A stretch of 64,000 bases of DNA, taken from contig JAJQJQ010000053.1 in assembly GCA_028622995.1 (NCBI GenBank), forward strand, positions 1,178,001 through 1,242,000. The letters run 5' to 3'. Each line of letters starts with the position of its first letter. Position 1 is the first letter of the stretch. Positions 57,479-64,000 of this stretch are shown in pieces. The translations under genes were made by a program, and so were the position numbers. The notes beneath the pieces were generated by a model, which saw only the letters and a list, made by a program, of their open reading frames with translations, made no database searches and had not been told where the DNA came from. This DNA is from Panagrolaimus kolymaensis (taxonomy: Eukaryota > Nematoda > Chromadorea > Rhabditida > Panagrolaimidae).

Positions 57479-60400
57479 TGCGATTTTCTTTTTTTCATTA
57501 AAGTTTTTTTTATCTTGATCAATAAAAATCAAGATAAAATTTTAAAATTGTGTTAACTTTTTTTTTCTTCGAAAATTTTGAGTGAGTCTTTTTAATTATT
57601 AAAAGTTTGACTAACGAGAAAATGAATTTAACGCAGAAGAAAAAAATGAGCTCTCATACATCGGCGCTCGGGAGACTCACCTAGAATATCGCAAGATTAA
57701 ATATTCTTTTTTTTTATCTTTCAATCTCATCTATTTTTTTTAAAATTAAATTTCTTATTAATATTCATCCTTTTTTAAGTAACATAAATTTATTCATCTC
57801 TTCGAATTTTTGATATTCCTCGATTTCACTAAAGCTAGGGAAGTATTTGAGCAACCCATAAATAGCGGAAAGAGAATCGAATGAATTTTTCAAATTTGCA
57901 TTAGCTATCAAGAAAAAAAATTAGAAAAGAGAAACAAAAAATGAACGAAAGAATTTCATATATCCTTTTTCGATCCCAAAATCTTTAAAAATATTTTAAA
58001 AAATGGATCAAATGGTATGCAAAAAAAAAAATATAAAATTTACACGGTTTTGCCAACGTTGAGGATGGAAGTATGAGAGCCAAAAATTCTTAATAGAAAA
58101 AAATTTTTTTTAGTTTTCACCTTCGATGTTGTTGGTTATCTAACAATCAAATTGAAAGATACGCTTTGTAATTTTGAAAAGAAAATTCTTGTGTGCTTAA
58201 CATTTTAATAATCTAATAAAAAGCGCAATAAAATAAAACGCATAATGAGTTTCAAGAATGAAATAATGAATGGCCCATTAAGCTCTATGCACACGTGTTT
58301 TTTTTAATGGCTAGTAAAAATCAAAGAAATTTTATTTATTTTTTCTTTAGTTTAACAATGGAGTTTGCATTTATGGAATACCAATTTCTTTTAAAATAAT
58401 TTGATTTTCATTTGCATTTAAGTCAAAACAAAATGGGTTTTTTAAAGGTAAATATTGTTTTCAATTATGCTGCTATGATTGTTCACAAATATGGGAACTG
58501 TTGTTCTTGTTGACTTTGGTAAAAATACAAAAAAAAAGTTCATTGATCAGACATAAAATTTAAATTTTTTTACTGACTAATAAAAATATGTAATACCTTT
58601 ACAAATTAAATTTTCCGCTAAAAAACAATGAAAAAACAAAAGTGCAAACAAAGTTTTGTTTAATTGAATTTTCAGGAATGAAAAAAAGGCTGCCAAATAT
58701 TCTGTTTTTTTGTACATGATTTTTATCAAAAAAAATTTTTTTTTGCTTAATTTCAAAATTGACTCCATTTTCGAATTTTTTTTTCTTCGCTGTTGTGCAA
58801 AAAAAACTTTAATCCCAAAAAAAATCAAATAATTTATTCAGAATTTTTAATTTAGTCGATGGTTTCATTACCATAGGGAAGATTTTCGTGGTCAACAACA
58901 TTTTAAACCAAAAATAAAATAATATGAGTTTATTGAATTGAATTGTATTGTTTATTATTGTTGCTTCATAAAACTTTGTTTTTCACAAAAAAAATTTTGA
59001 GGGAAAATTACATTTTATTTTAGAAAGGAAATCTACTATCTTTTTTTTTTCGATCGATAATTTACAGAAAGATATGTAGGATACACTTAAAATGGATTTG
59101 GTTAAAAACAATTTTTTTTAAAGAAAATTATGCGTTTTTAAAATTTTTTAACACGATTTTAATCTCTTTTTTTCTTTCAACATTCATCTTTTTGTCATGA
59201 TGGAAGCAAAAGCATATATGAATCATCAAATCATAAGTTATGGATGAATGAATGGCCACTTTTTTTAAAACATTGCCTTTTATTATTATTTCATATTTTG
59301 GCTTTAAAATTTTTGGAACAATGAAAGCAAAAACCATATGTTTTTTTGTGCTTTCTTTCAGCTTAAAATTTTGAAGTTAGCATTTGTTTTAAAATAAAAG
59401 TTTTTTCTCTTTGTTGTGTTTTGTTTGAATTAAAACGGTTTAGTTTTTTTTTCTTCTTAATTTAAACAACAACGTCAGTCGAATCACGTTTTTTTTCCTA
59501 CCGAGTTTAAGCTTAAATTTTTTTATTTTTATCGAAGCTTAGAACTTTTTTGATTTCGTTTCCGTTAAAAAAATTTTTTAAAAGTTCACAAAAAAATAAC
59601 GTTTGTGAATGTGTTTGTGTAGCTTCTTTAAAGCTTTCTTCCCTTTTTAACCCAAAAAATTTTTTGTTTGGCTAAAACAATGATGAAAAAAAGAAAAGAA
59701 AAAGCAAATGATGCCCAATGAAAAAAAAAGCTAAATTCTTTTGTTTTGTTTTGTTAGGCTTTAGAAAGGACGACTTCTTTAGAAGCCACTTCCCTCCCAT
59801 TTCAACTGTTCGAAAAGAAAATGTTAATGTAATTGTTTGCGCAATCGGTGAATTATGCCTCTGACTTTTTTTAGGGAAACAAAATTAAATTAGGATTTGA
59901 CGGAAGTTTTTTGAAAATATGATAATTTATTTCTTAAAATTTTGATTATTTTCTTTATGTTTTTTAACGTTAAAATATTTATGCTATTTTTTTTTCGAAA
60001 ATGAAATCTAATCTTGCATAAAAAACTCTGAATGTAGTTCACAAATTCTTGCTTTTCGTTCTGAAACAATCATTATTTTTTTCCAACCAAATTTCTTTTT
60101 CTTTAAACGGTTTTCATAACATTGATTTTTGATGCGATAAAAAAAATATCACGCCACTACCTCTTCTTTTTTTATTTAAATTATTGCGTCCATAGTTTAT
60201 AAAGAATAGTTTTGTTTTTTGAAAACAAACATATGTATTTGAAAAACTGTTTTTTGACCATAAGTTGGTTTCATATCTATTCGACATTTTTACGAAAAAC
60301 TCTTATTTTTTTGATTTTTTCGTCAAAAAAATATGTTTTTTCTGATTCGTTTTTGTTTAAAATGTCATCGACCAATTACGATTCAAAAAGTTTTTTTAAA

Positions 60401-63400
60401 AATATTAATGAATCAAAAATGATATTTGTATTTTTTTTTCTTCGACAATGCTTAATTTTTTCGGCCTTTATATATTTTTTAAATTAAACTTTGTATAAGT
60501 GCAAACTATGAACCATTGATGTTAGTTAATCAGTGGCTGCCTTCAATGTACCAAAAGCACATGGTGTCATTACAGTCTTTGAGTTTCCATTGAAAGATTA
60601 GTCTAGAAAAAAAAAATTGGTGTGCTTTTTTTTTTCTCCAATTCTAGCAGCCATTGTTTTCCACCATCATATGGCTTCAATGTAAAAAATAGTCTAAAAT
60701 TAAAACTAAAAAATTTAGCGAAAATAAGCAAAAGCTAGCTTTAAATAATTTTGAGTTCTTTTTTTGGTGGTACTTCTGCAACTTGAAACCTTTCACAATC
60801 ATTTCGCAAAAAATGTAATTTTTTTACTTCGGTTTTTTATTTCACAAGAAGGGTTTTCAAGAAATTTCGTAATCACAATTTCAAAACTTTTATTTTTCTT
60901 TTTTTTCAACAAATTTACGCTTTTTAAATTTTATTTTATTTTTTAAACCCATTATTCTTATGTATTTTTGAGAAAAGCAAAAACCCTAAAATTTTGTATC
61001 TTCGTTGTATCCGTTTATTTACTTACAATTCTTATCAATTTTCATTTTGCTTCAAATTACTCATTATTCATTCATTCTTGCATATTTCTTTTCCCATCAA
61101 AATGGAAAAAAGAAAAAGAAAAGATGAAACATTTTCTTTATTTTACGTCATCTCTTCTTTTTTGTTGTTGGCGGTGTATCCATTTATTTGTCTTTCTCAC
61201 ACAAAATGTCCCTTATTTATTGACCTCCTCCACCTAAAAAAAATTCATTCAACGCCAACCATGCTTTATTCCATCTATTATATTTTTTTTCGAAACTCCA
61301 TCTTCTTTTTTTTTTGGAGGTGAAGCAGCATATTCAACCGGTGTGTTTGCATTCACATTTCTCATTTCCAAATCTTATCCTATTTCATGCCAATATTTTT
61401 TTTTCTTAGGTTTTTCATCCATTTTTTTTGTGTTTTCTTTTATTTGGGTTTGTTGGAACTCTTTTTTTTATTCTTCGCTCTTTTTTTATTTTTGCCTGGA
61501 GGTGGCAAACAAACAACGACCACAACCATCAATTTTTTGTCCTATCATCGCTTGCTTCTTATTCACGCCTGGTATTTTATTATTATATTTTGTTTTGTTT
61601 TTTCTCTGTGCATTTTTTTTGAAACCTTTTCATCCTTTTTTTTCTTGTTGTGGTTGGCGTGTATCACCATCATCGTCTGTGCTCGGCGTTGTTGCTTCGA
61701 GCTTTTTGATTTTTTTTTCTTCTTCTGCACTTGTTTGATTGCAAAGTTTGATTGTTTTTGCTTGAAATAGCATCGTTTATTTTGCTGTGCTCTTTTCTAT
61801 TGTCCAGGTATGTTTTTAAATTTTAATTTAAAACTTTTACTTTTTTCTCTGAAAGCTTGTTATTATTCTAACTTGGAAGTGATGACTAAAAATTAAAAAA
61901 AGATTCTCTTTAACTTCCAAATAAAAAGAGAATGAAAAAAATTGGAGTAAAATAAAAAACAGACATTTAATTTTTCCCTAATCTTTCTTTTTTTCTTCTC
62001 GTTTAAAAACAAAGAAACAAAAAGTATTAGAAAAAAAAAGTTTGTTTGTTTTTCCTTTGATGCCTCCAGCTGCTAAGGACAAACAACTTTTTTTTGAAAT
62101 TAAAGAAGCTTTACTTATTTTAATTTTTTGGTTGTATTGTTTTGATTTTTCTTTAGTTAGATTTGAATCAAAATTTCTAAAAATAGTAATAAAAAATAAT
62201 TTGGGCATGCGAGGCTGAAAAAATTTCAAAAACGTTATATCGAGTCATTGTAAATTCATTTGATGGATAGAAACGTTTTCATAAAAACTTTTTGAGCTTT
62301 GGATTTTGCAATTTTTATATTGTTTTTTGGTTCAAAATAATTTTATACGCATCGAGCGGCGTCTTGAAAATTGTTGATATTTTATCATTTTTATTACTTT
62401 CCTGTTTCAAAGTACTAAACTCAACCATTTTTTCTCTTCTTCGAACATAATAATGTAGGTAATAAGAATATTATTTCCAGTGAATCAATCTTGCCTAAAA
62501 GCTTTTCAACATTTTTAGAGCTTTCCTTCTTTTAAATCTTTTTGTTTATTTCTTTCTTTTATTAACATCCTTAAAAAATTCTTAAAATAAACTTAATTTT
62601 TGTTCAAACTACGTCAAAAATAATCTTTCAACTTTTCACTTTGTTGATGCTGATATTTGTGGAGCTATAAATACATATAATGGTTTTATCTTCTTTTTGA
62701 AAAGTACATCACTGCGGGTAAATTATAGTATGTATAATTTTTTTATTATTATTGAAACATTGATAAAAAATAGTGTAAAAATAGCTTAAATGGTTTTTTC
62801 TCTCTCAAAGATTAAATTCAATAAAATAAAGAATATATTGAAGAATGGTCTTTGAATCAAAAAAATTAAAAAAACATGGTGAATGAATGTGAGTGAATAA
62901 AAAATGTGAAAAGCCCTCCTTATCAACAGGAAATGTGAATGGGGGGATGTTGGTGCTTCTTTGATTTTTTTCCTCACTAAAATAGCTTTCATTTCTGAGT
63001 GCATTTTGCTGAAAACTTTTTATAAACAAAAGCTGCAAAAGGCAGTAAATATTTCGACCTATGAACTTTTTGTAGTTCGATACTTTTTTTGTAAATTGCA
63101 AGTTTGATTTTTAAAAGGAAATCTTTTTGACTGTTTTTTATTTTTTGACAGCCAATAATTAACTTATTTATTTATTTTACACTTTTTACTATCCTTATGA
63201 GACTCAAAAAAACCAATTCCATATAAAAAGTTTTTATTTGCCTCCATGAAAAAATTTTCTTAATAAAAATAATTATTTTTAAAACATTCATTAAATTTCT
63301 TTTAATTATGTTTCACAAAAATTTTATAATTTGTTATAAACTTTTTTTCTTCATTTCTTTTTTATCACGTGGAATAAAAAAAAAATATTATAAAATGATG

Positions 63401-64000
63401 GTCAAAGAAAATTGTTATTCATCCATTTTTTTTTCTTCTTCTCTTTCCTTCTTTGACGTCATTAACAAAAACTTTTTTTTCTTACTTCTTTTATATGGAT
63501 GTCAAAAAGTGTCATTTTAATAATTTTTTCTTGTAATAAAAAAGTAATCTTTGGTCACGCTTTTTTACAACGTGCACTTCTTTTTCATTTCTTTTTTGCG
63601 TCTTCTTTGCTTTATTATTTGAAAAAAGAAGAAGTAAACTTGGAAATATTCCAAAATGATCTTAGAAAAAATTTCTTTCAAAAACTAATAAATTCAAAAT
63701 CTTTCGCGTCAGCTTTTTGATGGTCTTTTTTGTATTTTTGCGTGGTTTTTAGCGAACAAGTCAATGAGTGAGTGAGTGACTGACCATTGCGATCATCTGT
63801 TTTTTTGTTGCTGCTACCCTTTATTTATTTTTAAAATTCGATGATTTGACGTTATCCTTATTTTTGTGAAGTTCAAAATTCAAAAGCCTTGATGTGAGGT
63901 TTCTGTGTAAAAAATGAAGCAAGGTTTTGAAGTGATTTTTGATTTTTCGAGTTAATACATTTTTAATAAAATGGTTTTTTTTTACTATTTTTTTTGTTTT
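57479..64000. other. Gene desert at the right end of the window
   Basis: About 6.5 kb of T-rich and A-rich sequence without supportable coding exons. Frames of 80-130 residues around 60990-61770 are Phe/Ser/Leu runs in overlapping phases. A sequence TTGTCCAG followed by GTATGTTTTT at about 61801-61815 looks like a splice donor and could end an untranslated exon of a gene to the right; this is only a guess. Confidence 0.35.

Noticed and set aside
60994..61770. Overlapping long frames with many Phe, Leu and Ser
   Set aside because: Same homopolymer-driven signature; three overlapping phases are open at once, which argues against coding.

Overview
The window is AT-rich nuclear DNA from a nematode. 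The strongest evidence is a complete six-exon gene encoding a 354-residue Go-alpha protein that closely resembles Caenorhabditis GOA-1. Other nematode-typical families support this: an ABF-type defensin, SRE-like and SRH-like chemoreceptors, an insulin-like peptide with the nematode extra-cysteine pattern, and polypyrimidine-AG sites a few bases before several start codons that look like spliced-leader acceptors. The species cannot be named from the sequence.

Host genes, left to right: a GLD-4/TRF4-type non-canonical poly(A) polymerase (419-3131, +); an ABF antimicrobial peptide (5470-5816, +); an SRE-like receptor (6062-7470, -); two small single-span membrane proteins that look like paralogues (7655-7906 and 8431-8637, -); a three-span membrane protein (23440-24117, +); a protein made of four ubiquitin-like domains (25035-26882, +); an SRH-like receptor (27226-28592, -); a p24/TMED cargo receptor (29269-30662, -); goa-1 (47096-49816, +); an insulin-like peptide (51885-52344, +); an unrecognised tail-anchored protein (52850-54071, -); and a DUF268-like type II membrane protein (54929-57063, -). 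The stretches 30.7-47 kb and 57.5-64 kb are T-rich and A-rich sequence with no gene I can support.

The most striking region is a compound transposon at 9.9-22.1 kb. An intact 10,562-bp Polinton/Maverick (9927-20488) has roughly 0.7-0.8 kb terminal inverted repeats, AG...CT ends and a perfect 6-bp target duplication. It sits nine bases inside a separate 1.6-kb fold-back element, whose 749-bp arms are inverted copies with one mismatch. The fold-back element has its own 6-bp flanking repeat.

The Polinton carries a chromodomain integrase, packaging ATPase, adenain-type protease, major capsid protein, minor capsid (penton-like) protein and several small virion-like or membrane proteins, all in open frames. 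It has no DNA polymerase B, the usual replication gene of the class. Its minor capsid protein is split by about 570 residues of proline/alanine-rich and coiled-coil sequence. It also encodes a secreted-type membrane glycoprotein and a 51-residue single-span protein. The layout suggests an element able to integrate and build particles, but dependent on polymerase supplied from elsewhere.

Three further small DNA transposons with perfect 8-bp target duplications (hAT-like) lie at 37143-37970, 47482-47698 (goa-1 intron 1) and 56057-56481 (an intron of the DUF268-like gene). Each is filled with GC-rich hexamer-like repeats.
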